Shown: positions 1 to 7,323, counted from the stretch's first letter. The stretch: DNA of 11,173 nucleotides from Cyclobacteriaceae bacterium (GCA_025455445.1 JALOMN010000024.1:1-11173), one strand, 5' to 3'. The notes: generated by a model not told the origin, from the letters alone. Made by a program: numbers and translations.

Positions 1-587
1 CTGAATTTAATATCGCGTATTGTATCTTCAAGAATTGTTTTATCAAGTGCATTCATTACAATAGCTTCTGTCCAGTCGGCACCCCCTTTAGAAATTTGAA
101 ATGCTACCCTCGACCCATCTTTTGAAAAAGAGACACCTGCTAAGCGCGTGGTACCATCTTTTGAAAAAGTGTTTGGATCAAGAAATACTTCTTCCTCACC
201 TGCCTCGCCTTTCTTACGATATAGAACTGAATGATTTTGTAACCCCGAGTTCTTATAGTAATAGATATATTCTCCGCGCTTGAAAGGCGAACTCACCTTT
301 TCATAATTATTCAACTCCTCGAGTCGCTTTTTAATTTGAGTGCGATAAGGAATCTTGTCTAAAAATCCGAATGTAACTTCATTTTGTGCCGTTACCCAAT
401 CTGCAACTTGTTTGGTAGTATCATTTTCCATCCATCGATATGGATCTGGCACCTGTTCTCCGAAATACACATCAATGGTATCTACTTTTGCAGATGCAGG
501 ATAGTTGGAAATTTTTTCTGGCTTAGGTGGATTAGAGCAAGACATGATAAATAGTAAGAATAAGGAAATTAGAGTTGCTGATTTCAT
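1..587 (-). CDS. Prolyl oligopeptidase (S9 family) lipoprotein, N-terminal part only
   Basis: This is the first 195 codons of a minus-strand gene that runs off the left edge. The start is the ATG at 587-585. The N-terminus is a hydrophobic signal peptide (residues 4-16) followed by S16-C17, which resembles a lipobox, so the product is probably a lipoprotein exported from the cytoplasm. The family signature DPYRWMEN (48-55) followed by DWVTAQNEVT (63-72) and YYYKNSGLQNHSVLYRK (109-125) matches the N-terminus of S9A prolyl oligopeptidases, which cut after proline in short peptides. Repeated FSKDG segments (141-145 and 154-158) look like beta-propeller blades. The catalytic Ser/Asp/His domain lies outside the window, so activity cannot be judged. 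It is divergent from the TspO-like gene. Family assignment is confident; substrate and exact location are inferred. Confidence 0.9.
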   Translation of the reverse strand, partial: MKSATLISLFLLFIMSCSNPPKPEKISNYPASAKVDTIDVYFGEQVPDPYRWMENDTTKQVADWVTAQNEVTFGFLDKIPYRTQIKKRLEELNNYEKVSSPFKRGEYIYYYKNSGLQNHSVLYRKKGEAGEEEVFLDPNTFSKDGTTRLAGVSFSKDGSRVAFQISKGGADWTEAIVMNALDKTILEDTIRDIKF

Positions 588-610
588 AACTACAATTTTT
601 TTATAGACTG

Positions 611-641
611 CAATATTACTAAGTTGGCAACCGGCAATCAA
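611..641 (-). promoter_or_regulatory. Probable promoter of the prolyl oligopeptidase gene
   Basis: On the minus strand there is TTG at 641-639, a 20-nt spacer, and TAATATTG at 618-611, one mismatch from the Bacteroidota -7 consensus TAnnTTTG. The transcript would start near 605 and leave a leader of under 20 nt before the ATG at 587. The match is by eye only. Confidence 0.45.
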
Positions 642-700
642 TACTATTTACCTGCCCAATTTCTTTCGAATTATTGTCTTAACGGATAATCCAGAACAGT

Positions 701-1456
701 ATGAACACAAAATTTCTTGCGGTAGCAAATACACTAACTCTGATGGGTGTACTTCTAGTAAATGCCCTTGCTAATATTTTGCCCATTAATGGTATGAACA
801 CCGGTGAAATTTCTGCACTCTATCCAAGCCTGTTCACTCCTGCAGGATTAACATTTTCAATCTGGAGCGTCATCTATCTGCTGCTTATCGGGTTTGTTTT
901 CGTGCAATGGAAAATAAAAAACAAGTCGTGGTTCAAAGAATTATCTGTGTGGTTTATTCTATCCAGTTTAGCGAATATTAGTTGGATCCTTGTTTGGCAT
1001 AATCTGTATGTGTATGCCTCTGTGGTCATTATGCTTTTGATACTTTACACGCTTGCCAGGATTTTTCTGCTGCTTCAGAAAGAATCATTTACCAGCCTGG
1101 AATTTACTTTTGTGAAATTGCCCTTTACGATTTACTTCTCATGGATCTGTGTAGCGACCATCGCCAACATCTCTACATTGCTTATTTCTTTGCCGTGGTA
1201 TGGCGGCCCTTTCACTGAAGAAACCTGGACATTAATTATGCTGGTAATTGCTTCCACGCTTTCAGTTTTTGTGTCTGTAAAATTCAATGCCTTTGGTTAT
1301 ATCTTAGTAACCATCTGGGCGCTTTATGGAATATATCTTCGCTGGAATGGTGGCGAACATCAAACTATCGCAACTACCTCCATGGCACTCGCTGCAATAC
1401 TGGTGATCGTGTTTATCTACACACTCTTCAGAAAAGAAAACAGGGTAGTAAATTAA
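701..1456 (+). CDS. TspO/MBR-like (tryptophan-rich sensory protein type) polytopic membrane protein
   Basis: The 251-residue product is strongly hydrophobic, with about seven or eight likely membrane helices (roughly 5-26, 48-70, 80-99, 103-125, 140-162, 173-194, 196-214, 224-243). The stretch FTPAGLTFSIWSVIYLLL (45-62) resembles the P-x-x-x-F-x-x-x-W-x-x-x-Y segment of TspO/MBR proteins. Further conserved-looking Trp positions occur in SWILVWHN (94-101) and YFSWICVATIAN (145-156). Classical TspO has about 150-160 residues and five helices, so this is an extended relative with extra C-terminal helices. TspO proteins bind porphyrins or other hydrophobic ligands, but no ligand can be read from this sequence. 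The gene stands alone; its TAA overlaps the serS stop in the opposite direction. I see no clear promoter upstream. Confidence 0.7.
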   Translation: MNTKFLAVANTLTLMGVLLVNALANILPINGMNTGEISALYPSLFTPAGLTFSIWSVIYLLLIGFVFVQWKIKNKSWFKELSVWFILSSLANISWILVWHNLYVYASVVIMLLILYTLARIFLLLQKESFTSLEFTFVKLPFTIYFSWICVATIANISTLLISLPWYGGPFTEETWTLIMLVIASTLSVFVSVKFNAFGYILVTIWALYGIYLRWNGGEHQTIATTSMALAAILVIVFIYTLFRKENRVVN

Positions 1457-2724
1457 ATGCTTTCAAACCCGGTATATGGCACCAATACTTTGGGGATACG
1501 TATTCCATCCGGTGTTTGATTATTCTCCAACAGCGCTGCAACAATGCGGGGAAGCGCCAGGGCACTACCATTGAGTGTGTGCAATAACTGAGTTTTCGAC
1601 TCTTTGTTTTTATATCTCAACTTCAGACGATTTGCCTGAAAGGTTTCGAAATTACTTACAGAACTTACTTCCAGCCACCGCTGCTGTGCGGCAGAATATA
1701 CTTCCATATCGTACGTAATAGCTGAGTTAAAGCCCATGTCTCCTCCGCAGAGCAGCAGTTTCCGGTAAGGTAATTCCAGTTTTTCCAATAAACCCTGCAC
1801 ATGTGCACACATTTCATCCAATATTCGATACGAGTCTTCAGGTTTGCATATCTGCACAATTTCCACTTTATCAAATTGATGAAGGCGATTCAACCCGCGC
1901 ACATGAGCGCCCCAACTGCCGGCCTCTCTGCGAAAGCAAGGTGTATACCCTGCATTTTTTACGGGCAATTCATCTTCATTCAAAATTACATCCCGATAGA
2001 GATTGGTAATGGGCACTTCGGCTGTAGGAATCAGATACAAGCCATCAGCGTTAACAAAATACATTTGTCCTTCCTTATCGGGAAGCTGACCAGTTCCGTA
2101 GCCACTGGCTTCATTCACTACCACCGGTGGTTGTATCTCACGATAGCCAGCCTTATTGGCTTCATCTAAAAAGAAATTAATCAACGCACGTTGCAGGCGA
2201 GCTCCTTTTCCTTTATACACAGGGAAACCGGCACCTGCTATTTTTATCCCCAAATCAAAATCTATGATATCTAGCTTTTTAATTAACTCCCAATGTGGCA
2301 AGGCACCACTATGCAATGTGGGTATAATACCATGACTATGCACCGTAATATTATCTTCAGCACTTTTTCCGGCTGGTACGATTGCTGCGGGCACATTCGG
2401 TATCTTATAGAGAATCTCAATCTGGTTCTTCTCATATTCTGAAAGACTTTCCTCCAGTGACTTAATCTTGTCTTTATCTGCTGCCACAGAAGCACGCAAT
2501 GCTGCAGCTTCTTCCGCTTTACCTGTTTTCATGAGCTCACCGATTTTCTTCGAATCGGCATTGGAGCGCGCTTTCAGTGCATCGAGCGTATTCTGCGTTT
2601 CCCTGCGCAAGCGGTCGTTTTCAACAACCTGCTGAACCAGGGTTTCAGCCTCTTTAAAATTTCTTTTCTTTAAACCCTCGAGAATGATATCTGGTTGCTC
2701 GCGTAAAAACTGTAGTGTTAGCAT
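1453..2724 (-). CDS. serS: Seryl-tRNA synthetase
   Basis: This cytoplasmic class II synthetase charges tRNA-Ser (and tRNA-Sec where present) with serine using ATP. The 423-residue length is normal for bacterial SerRS. Residues 1-105 form the antiparallel coiled-coil arm that grips the long variable arm of tRNA-Ser; it is rich in Glu, Lys and Ala. The catalytic core includes TAEVPITN (234-241), motif 2 with FRREAGSWGAHVRGLNRLHQF (264-284; the key residues are the Arg pair and E267), GGDMGFNSAITYDMEV (327-342), and motif 3 NGSALALPRIVAALLENNQ (385-403; R393 contacts ATP). The ATG at 2724-2722 gives the expected N-terminus MLTLQFLRE. All active-site motifs look intact. The gene diverges from rho and converges on the TspO-like gene with a 4-bp overlap. 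Confidence 0.98.
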   Translation of the reverse strand: MLTLQFLREQPDIILEGLKKRNFKEAETLVQQVVENDRLRRETQNTLDALKARSNADSKKIGELMKTGKAEEAAALRASVAADKDKIKSLEESLSEYEKNQIEILYKIPNVPAAIVPAGKSAEDNITVHSHGIIPTLHSGALPHWELIKKLDIIDFDLGIKIAGAGFPVYKGKGARLQRALINFFLDEANKAGYREIQPPVVVNEASGYGTGQLPDKEGQMYFVNADGLYLIPTAEVPITNLYRDVILNEDELPVKNAGYTPCFRREAGSWGAHVRGLNRLHQFDKVEIVQICKPEDSYRILDEMCAHVQGLLEKLELPYRKLLLCGGDMGFNSAITYDMEVYSAAQQRWLEVSSVSNFETFQANRLKLRYKNKESKTQLLHTLNGSALALPRIVAALLENNQTPDGIRIPKVLVPYTGFESI

Positions 2725-2742
2725 ACATGTTAATTAAGGTGC

Positions 2743-2750
2743 CAAAATTA
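2743..2750 (-). promoter_or_regulatory. Candidate -7 promoter element of serS
   Basis: The minus strand reads TAATTTTG at 2750-2743, an exact match to TAnnTTTG. Transcription would begin roughly 12 nt before the serS ATG. I could not find a convincing TTTG about 19-21 nt further upstream, so this is a half-supported promoter. Confidence 0.4.
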
Positions 2751-2771
2751 GCCAATAATTCCATCTCTGGA

Positions 2772-2802
2772 TTTGATAATAATCATTTTTGAAGTATACT
2801 TG
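2772..2802 (+). promoter_or_regulatory. Probable rho promoter
   Basis: TTTG at 2772-2775 is followed after exactly 19 nt by TATACTTG at 2795-2802, one mismatch from TAnnTTTG. Both elements and their spacing fit the Bacteroidota primary sigma factor. The start site would lie near 2808, giving rho an unusually long leader of about 160 nt. Confidence 0.6.
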
Positions 2803-2807
2803 CACCG

Positions 2808-2969
2808 TCATCGAAGCCTTGCCAGGCTACCAACGTTAAAATAACCCTTGTTCTTTACGACTTCAAGTTACTTCGGACTCTAACATGCTTTTAATTATTG
2901 CCGCGCTGTGGCAACCAATTATTCAATAAAACACTTTCAAAAATTAAACTAATCCTTTTTTAAACTCAC
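2808..2969 (+). promoter_or_regulatory. Long rho leader with two hairpins
   Basis: Between the predicted rho start site and the rho ATG lie about 160 nt without a recognised gene. Two inverted repeats are visible. The first pairs AGCCT (2815-2819) with AGGCT (2824-2828) over a 4-nt loop. The second pairs TTGCC (2898-2902) with GGCAA (2910-2914) over a 7-nt loop, and AATT (2893-2896) with AATT (2917-2920) can extend it across a small internal loop. Neither is followed by a U-run, so they are not simple terminators. Rho is autoregulated through its leader in Escherichia coli; a similar role here is inference. Confidence 0.4.
2885..2929 (+). other. Candidate 14-codon leader peptide upstream of rho
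   Basis: An ATG at 2885 opens a 14-codon frame, MLLIIAALWQPIIQ, ending in TAA at 2927-2929, 40 nt before the rho ATG. The second leader hairpin lies entirely inside it, so translating ribosomes would melt that hairpin. Escherichia coli annotation also places a leader peptide (rhoL) before rho, but I see no sequence relation. Frames this short arise often by chance and no ribosome binding site is evident. Confidence 0.2.
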
Positions 2970-4547
2970 ATGTATACAATTGACGACCTCAATGTCAGGC
3001 TGCTTTCTGAATTGAAAGATATCGCGGAAGGTATGGGCGTAAAAAACGCAAAGAAATTAGCCAAGCAGGAGCTGGTCTACAAAATTCTTGACCAACAAGC
3101 CATTAATGGCGAACCTGCAGCGCCCGAGCCAAAGAAATCTCATCATGCCGCTTCTGATTCAGAAAGAAAGATGCGTCCGCGTAAGCGCGAAAATGTAGCA
3201 CCACAGCCTGAGGAAGCAAAAGCGGAAGTTAAAAATGTCAGTAGTGAAGAACTTCTGCAAAGCATTGATCTGGAATTAGATAAAAACATAGCTCGTTTTG
3301 ATGAGCCTGCTGAAACTACTGAACATATTCAGGTTGTTGCACCACAAAAAGAGCAACCCGAAGCAAGGCCAGCACAACAACCAAACCAGCCACCACAACA
3401 ACAACCACGTAAAGAAAACCTGATTAGAGATTTTGACGGTGTGGTGTCTAATGAAGGTGTACTCGAAATCATGCAAGATGGCTATGGCTTTCTTCGCTCA
3501 TCCGACTATAATTATCTGGCCAGCCCGGATGATATCTATGTATCTCCTTCCCAGATAAAACTTTTGGGATTAAAGCTCGGTGATACCGTGCGCGGCCAAA
3601 TCAGGCCTCCCAAAGAAGGTGAAAAATATTTCGCCTTATTGAAAGTGGACAGCATTAACGGAAAAACAACAGAGGAAATTCGTGACCGCGTTGCCTTCGA
3701 GTATCTCACTCCGCTTTTCCCTGAACAGAAATTAAAACTGAGTACGACACATGATAACATGTCAACCCGTATTCTTGATTTATTTTCTCCTATAGGTAAA
3801 GGACAGCGAGGCATGATTGTCGCTCAGCCTAAAACCGGTAAAACAGTATTGCTCAAGAATATTGCCAATGCAATCGCAGAAAACCATCCGGAAGTATACC
3901 TGATCGTGCTGTTAATTGATGAGCGCCCTGAAGAAGTTACTGACATGGCGCGCAGTGTAAGAGCGGAAGTAATTGCATCTACTTTTGATGAACAGGCTGA
4001 GCGCCACGTGAAAGTGGCCAGCATTGTACTCGAAAAAGCCAAGCGCATGACAGAGTGCGGACACGATGTGGTGATATTGTTGGATTCAATTACTCGTCTG
4101 GCGCGTGCATACAATACAGTGGTACCCTCATCTGGAAAGATTCTTTCTGGTGGTGTTGATGCAAATGCTTTACATAAACCAAAACGTTTCTTCGGTGCAG
4201 CCCGAAAAATTGAAAACGGTGGTTCACTCACAATTATTGCCACTGCATTGATTGATACCGGCTCAAAGATGGATGAAGTTATCTTTGAAGAATTTAAAGG
4301 TACCGGAAATATGGAATTGCAATTGGATCGTAAACTATCCAACCGCAGAATATATCCTTCAATTGATGTGCCAGCTTCGGGAACCAGACGTGAAGATTTG
4401 CTTATGAAAGAAGAAGAACTTCAGCGAGTGTGGATATTGCGTAAGTTTATGGCGGACATGAATTCTGTAGAAGCAATGGAATTCCTGCAAAGCAAAATGA
4501 AAGGAACACGCAACAACGAAGAGTTCCTGATTTCGATGAACGGATAA
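2970..4547 (+). CDS. rho: Transcription termination factor Rho, with long low-complexity insertion
   Basis: Rho is the hexameric RNA-dependent ATPase that binds C-rich nascent RNA and dislodges RNA polymerase. Residues 1-45 form the Rho N-terminal helical domain. Residues about 48-150 are an insertion absent from the roughly 420-residue Escherichia coli protein: charged and basic at first (RKMRPRKRE, 67-75), then rich in Pro and Gln ([11 protein letters not shown], 136-146). The cold-shock-like RNA-binding domain follows (about 155-230, with [15 protein letters not shown] at 163-177). The ATPase core shows the P-loop AQPKTGKT (285-292), the Walker B region [16 protein letters not shown] (367-382), the Q-loop region [11 protein letters not shown] (391-401), and the [15 protein letters not shown] segment (440-454). 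Catalytic motifs look complete. The 525-residue length is typical of Bacteroidota Rho with such an insertion. The gene is probably monocistronic and ends at a strong hairpin. Confidence 0.98.
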   Translation: MYTIDDLNVRLLSELKDIAEGMGVKNAKKLAKQELVYKILDQQAINGEPAAPEPKKSHHAASDSERKMRPRKRENVAPQPEEAKAEVKNVSSEELLQSIDLELDKNIARFDEPAETTEHIQVVAPQKEQPEARPAQQPNQPPQQQPRKENLIRDFDGVVSNEGVLEIMQDGYGFLRSSDYNYLASPDDIYVSPSQIKLLGLKLGDTVRGQIRPPKEGEKYFALLKVDSINGKTTEEIRDRVAFEYLTPLFPEQKLKLSTTHDNMSTRILDLFSPIGKGQRGMIVAQPKTGKTVLLKNIANAIAENHPEVYLIVLLIDERPEEVTDMARSVRAEVIASTFDEQAERHVKVASIVLEKAKRMTECGHDVVILLDSITRLARAYNTVVPSSGKILSGGVDANALHKPKRFFGAARKIENGGSLTIIATALIDTGSKMDEVIFEEFKGTGNMELQLDRKLSNRRIYPSIDVPASGTRREDLLMKEEELQRVWILRKFMADMNSVEAMEFLQSKMKGTRNNEEFLISMNG

Positions 4548-4569
4548 CATCTAACTAACTCTCATAATT

Positions 4570-4604
4570 AAAATAGCCAGCGAATAAATCCGCTGGCTAT
4601 TTTT
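4570..4604. terminator. Bidirectional intrinsic terminator between rho and the helicase gene
   Basis: AAAATAGCCAGCG (4570-4582) and CGCTGGCTATTTT (4591-4603) form a perfect 13-bp stem with an 8-nt loop. On the plus strand it is followed by a T-run, which would end rho transcription. On the minus strand the A-rich left flank becomes a U-rich tail, so the same hairpin can end the convergent helicase transcript, whose stop is at 4639. Confidence 0.9.
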
Positions 4605-4638
4605 ATTCTAAGGCAATAAGTTATACTTGAACTCATCA

Positions 4639-5895
4639 CTATTTCTTTCCTTTCTTTTCGTGAAAGGCCCCTTTAAATTCCGGATCTTCATAGCGCTTCT
4701 GCCTATCAACCTCGCGGGCCATTTTTTGCGCTTCATCATAGGTAGTATCTGCATGCACAATGCTGGCAGGTATTTTTTTCACTGGAATTTTTTCACGGAT
4801 TATTTTTTCAATTTTATCTACATGATACCTTTCTGATTCAGTGGCAAACGTAATCGCTACCCCATTTTGAAAAGCACGACCCGTGCGACCCGTACGATGA
4901 ACATAATCTTCATATACAATAGGCACATCAAAATTAATTACATGTGATACGTTAGTCACATCTATTCCTCGTGATGCTACATCAGTAGACACAAGCACCC
5001 GTAATGCGCCTTCTTTAAATTCATTCATCGCATTGATGCGACTGTTTTGCCCTTTGTTTGAATGAATTACGCGCACCGGACCTAGTTTTCTGCGATCAAT
5101 AAATTTGAAAATATTATCGGCAGCTTCTTTGGTGCGTGAGAAAATCATCACCCGGTTAAATTCTTCCTTATTCTGCAACAAGTGCTCAAGAAAATTAATC
5201 TTAGTAATGAAGTTAGGTACATAATATAATACCTGCTTCACTTGTTTTGCTACCGTTGCCTGCGGAGTGATTTCGATTCGTACAGGAAATTCGAGAAATT
5301 CATTGGCTAAACGCTCTACCTTTTCAGGAAATGTAGCTGAGAATAAAAGATTCTGCCGTTTAGATGGTATCACCTCAAACGTTCTGCGAAGCTGCGGCAT
5401 AAAACCCATGTCCATCATGCGATCAGCTTCATCCAATACCAATGTTTTTATTTGCTTCACGGGAATTTCGTTGCGCAGATAGAGTTCGAGAAATCTGCCC
5501 GGTGTGGCAATAAGCAGATCAACACCCTGATTGATTTGCTCAATTTGAGTTTTTGGTCCTACACCTCCATAAATGCCCGCGATGCGCAAATCAGTATATT
5601 TCGCCAGAACCAACGCCTGACCAGTAACCTGCACCACTAGCTCTTTGGTTGGAACCAATATCAATGCCCGTGGCTCGGCACCTTGTGCATAGCGCAATTT
5701 CATAAGCAATGGCAGCATATAAGCGGCTGTTTTTCCTGTGCCCGTTTGAGCAATGCCAATTACCTGCTGCCCACTGGAAATAAGCGGAAAACACTTCTGT
5801 TGTATTTCTGTTGGTTGCAAAAAACCTGCATCGGCTATTGCATCCAATAGTTGCTTATTTAACTTAAAATCATTCCATCCTGAAGAATCGCTCAC
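4639..5895 (-). CDS. DEAD-box ATP-dependent RNA helicase, RhlE-like
   Basis: This 418-residue cytoplasmic RNA helicase unwinds short RNA duplexes using ATP; the family acts in ribosome assembly and RNA turnover. All motifs are present in order: aromatic-plus-Q motif (F25, then PTEIQQ 28-33), motif I AQTGTGKT (49-56), Ia PTKEL (82-86, Lys where PTREL is usual), Ib TPGR (131-134), II DEAD (155-158), III SAT (186-188), IV VMIFSRTKE (249-257), V STDVASRGID (303-312), VI HRTGRTGR (333-340). The C-terminal tail is short and basic (HEKKGKK), unlike the long extensions of CsdA/DeaD or the RNA-binding domain of DbpA, so RhlE-like is the best subgroup. The start is GTG at 5895-5893; an in-frame TAA five codons upstream excludes a longer product. 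Only 36 bp separate it from the divergent dihydroorotase gene. Confidence 0.95.
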   Translation of the reverse strand: MSDSSGWNDFKLNKQLLDAIADAGFLQPTEIQQKCFPLISSGQQVIGIAQTGTGKTAAYMLPLLMKLRYAQGAEPRALILVPTKELVVQVTGQALVLAKYTDLRIAGIYGGVGPKTQIEQINQGVDLLIATPGRFLELYLRNEIPVKQIKTLVLDEADRMMDMGFMPQLRRTFEVIPSKRQNLLFSATFPEKVERLANEFLEFPVRIEITPQATVAKQVKQVLYYVPNFITKINFLEHLLQNKEEFNRVMIFSRTKEAADNIFKFIDRRKLGPVRVIHSNKGQNSRINAMNEFKEGALRVLVSTDVASRGIDVTNVSHVINFDVPIVYEDYVHRTGRTGRAFQNGVAITFATESERYHVDKIEKIIREKIPVKKIPASIVHADTTYDEAQKMAREVDRQKRYEDPEFKGAFHEKKGKK

Positions 5896-5908
5896 CGTAT
5901 CAATTGGT

Positions 5909-5916
5909 TATCTTTG
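5909..5916 (+). promoter_or_regulatory. Candidate -7 promoter element of the dihydroorotase gene
   Basis: TATCTTTG at 5909-5916 is an exact match to TAnnTTTG. Transcription would start around 5921-5924, leaving about 10 nt before the ATG at 5932. No clear TTTG is found at the expected upstream distance, which would fall inside the helicase coding region. Confidence 0.45.
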
Positions 5917-5931
5917 TATTTTCACAAGGTA

Positions 5932-7263
5932 ATGAACTCTACACTCATCGCGAATGCGAAAATAGTTAATGAAGGGAAAGTCTTTGAGGGCGATGTGCTC
6001 ATTAAAGGACAATTCATTGAAAAAATTGATAGCCAAATCAGTGCCCCCACTCGGGTTATTGATGCAAATGGTTCATTTCTGTTACCGGGCGTTATTGACG
6101 ACCAGGTACATTTTCGTGAACCTGGCCTGACACATAAGGCAAACATCTACACAGAATCAAAGGCTGCCGTGGCTGGTGGCATTACCAGTTTTATGGAGAT
6201 GCCCAATACAGTACCACCCACATTTACACAGGCATTACTGGAAGAAAAATACCAGGTGGCTTCACGTACTTCGCTGGCAAATTATTCATTTTATATTGGC
6301 GCCTCAAATGATAATCTTGAAGAAGTTCTTAAAACCAATCTCAAAAATGTTTGTGGCCTGAAGATTTTTATGGGTTCCTCTACGGGCAATCTGCTTGTTG
6401 ACGACCCTAAAATAGTAGAGGGATTCTTTTCGCGTTTCCCCGGTTTGATTGCTACCCATTGTGAGGATGAACCGACCATAAGAAGAAATACGGAAGAGTT
6501 TAAACAAAAATATGGCGAAGAAATGCCAGCAAGCTATCACGCACAAATACGCAATGAGACGGCTTGTTACAAATCATCTTCCTTTGCTGTGTCACTTGCC
6601 CGGCAACACAATACCAAACTTCACATCCTGCATATTTCAACAGCACTTGAAACGAAACTATTTGATAATACAATCCCTCTCGAAAAGAAAAGAATCACAG
6701 CAGAGGCTTGTATCCATCATTTATGGTTTAATGAAAATGACTACGAAAAACTAGGCATGTTGATTAAGTGGAATCCCGCAATAAAATCAGAAAGAGACCA
6801 AAATGAAATTCTGAAGGCATTAATTGATGACCGCATTGATGTGTTAGCTACTGATCATGCGCCTCATACCCTTGAAGAAAAAAGTAATAAATATTTTCAA
6901 GCCCCCAGCGGAGGCCCATTGGTTCAGCACAGCCTGGTAGCTATGATGGAGTTTGTTCATCAGAAGAAAATTACGATTGAAAAGGTGGTTCAGAAAATGT
7001 GCCATAACCCTTCCATACTTTTTGAAATAGAAAAACGAGGATATATCAGAGAAGGATACTTTGCAGACCTAACGCTGGTAGCCCCCAATAATCCATGGAA
7101 GGTATCTAAGTCAAATATTCTCGCTAAGTGTGGATGGTCGCCATTCGAGGGTCAAACCTTCCACTCTGCGGTAACAAATACATGGGTATCAGGACACCTG
7201 GCATACGCTAATGGTGAATTTGATGAGAGCATAAGAGGCGAAAGGCTGACCTTCAACCGATAA
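5932..7263 (+). CDS. pyrC: Dihydroorotase (amidohydrolase superfamily)
   Basis: Dihydroorotase cyclises carbamoyl-aspartate to dihydroorotate, the third step of pyrimidine synthesis, in the cytoplasm. The 443-residue product carries the superfamily metal and substrate motifs: IDDQVHFREPG (55-65), MEMPNT (88-93), GLKIFMGSSTG (142-152, with K144 as likely carboxylated lysine), THCEDE (175-180, H176), LHILHIS (230-236, H234), and ATDHAPH (306-312, D308). The substrate-binding R62 in HFREP is kept. At the usual D-x-H-x-H metal site the first His is replaced by Gln (Q58). I chose the ATG at 5932 over an in-frame TTG at 5914, because that TTG lies inside the predicted -7 element. Other cyclic amidohydrolases (allantoinase, dihydropyrimidinase) are less likely given HFREPG and MPNT. 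No terminator is visible before tRNA-His. Confidence 0.88.
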   Translation: MNSTLIANAKIVNEGKVFEGDVLIKGQFIEKIDSQISAPTRVIDANGSFLLPGVIDDQVHFREPGLTHKANIYTESKAAVAGGITSFMEMPNTVPPTFTQALLEEKYQVASRTSLANYSFYIGASNDNLEEVLKTNLKNVCGLKIFMGSSTGNLLVDDPKIVEGFFSRFPGLIATHCEDEPTIRRNTEEFKQKYGEEMPASYHAQIRNETACYKSSSFAVSLARQHNTKLHILHISTALETKLFDNTIPLEKKRITAEACIHHLWFNENDYEKLGMLIKWNPAIKSERDQNEILKALIDDRIDVLATDHAPHTLEEKSNKYFQAPSGGPLVQHSLVAMMEFVHQKKITIEKVVQKMCHNPSILFEIEKRGYIREGYFADLTLVAPNNPWKVSKSNILAKCGWSPFEGQTFHSAVTNTWVSGHLAYANGEFDESIRGERLTFNR

Positions 7264-7280
7264 AAGCCAAAAAATCATTA

Positions 7281-7310
7281 TTGTATATTCCGAAGGCTCG
7301 CTTAACTTTG
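7281..7310 (+). promoter_or_regulatory. Promoter of tRNA-His
   Basis: TTG at 7281-7283, a 19-nt spacer and TAACTTTG at 7303-7310 (exact TAnnTTTG) form the best promoter match in the window. The start site would lie about 8 nt before the tRNA's first base. Confidence 0.7.
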
Positions 7311-7323
7311 CGTTCCACAAAAC

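Noticed and set aside
101-283. Plus-strand 60-codon frame near the left edge
   Set aside because: It is antisense to the prolyl oligopeptidase gene, which has clear family motifs on the minus strand.
1801-2169. Plus-strand 122-codon open frame within serS
   Set aside because: It is antisense to the catalytic core of serS, whose motifs are intact, and its translation shows no recognisable domain.
2730-2737. TTAATTAA palindrome before serS as a possible operator
   Set aside because: It is short and AT-only in an AT-rich intergenic region, so a chance palindrome is likely.
3824-4342. Minus-strand 172-codon open frame within rho
   Set aside because: It is antisense to the conserved ATPase core of rho; length is explained by codon bias of the sense strand.
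5914-5931. TTG start giving six extra residues for the dihydroorotase
   Set aside because: The TTG is part of the predicted -7 promoter element, and the ATG at 5932 gives the normal N-terminus for the family.
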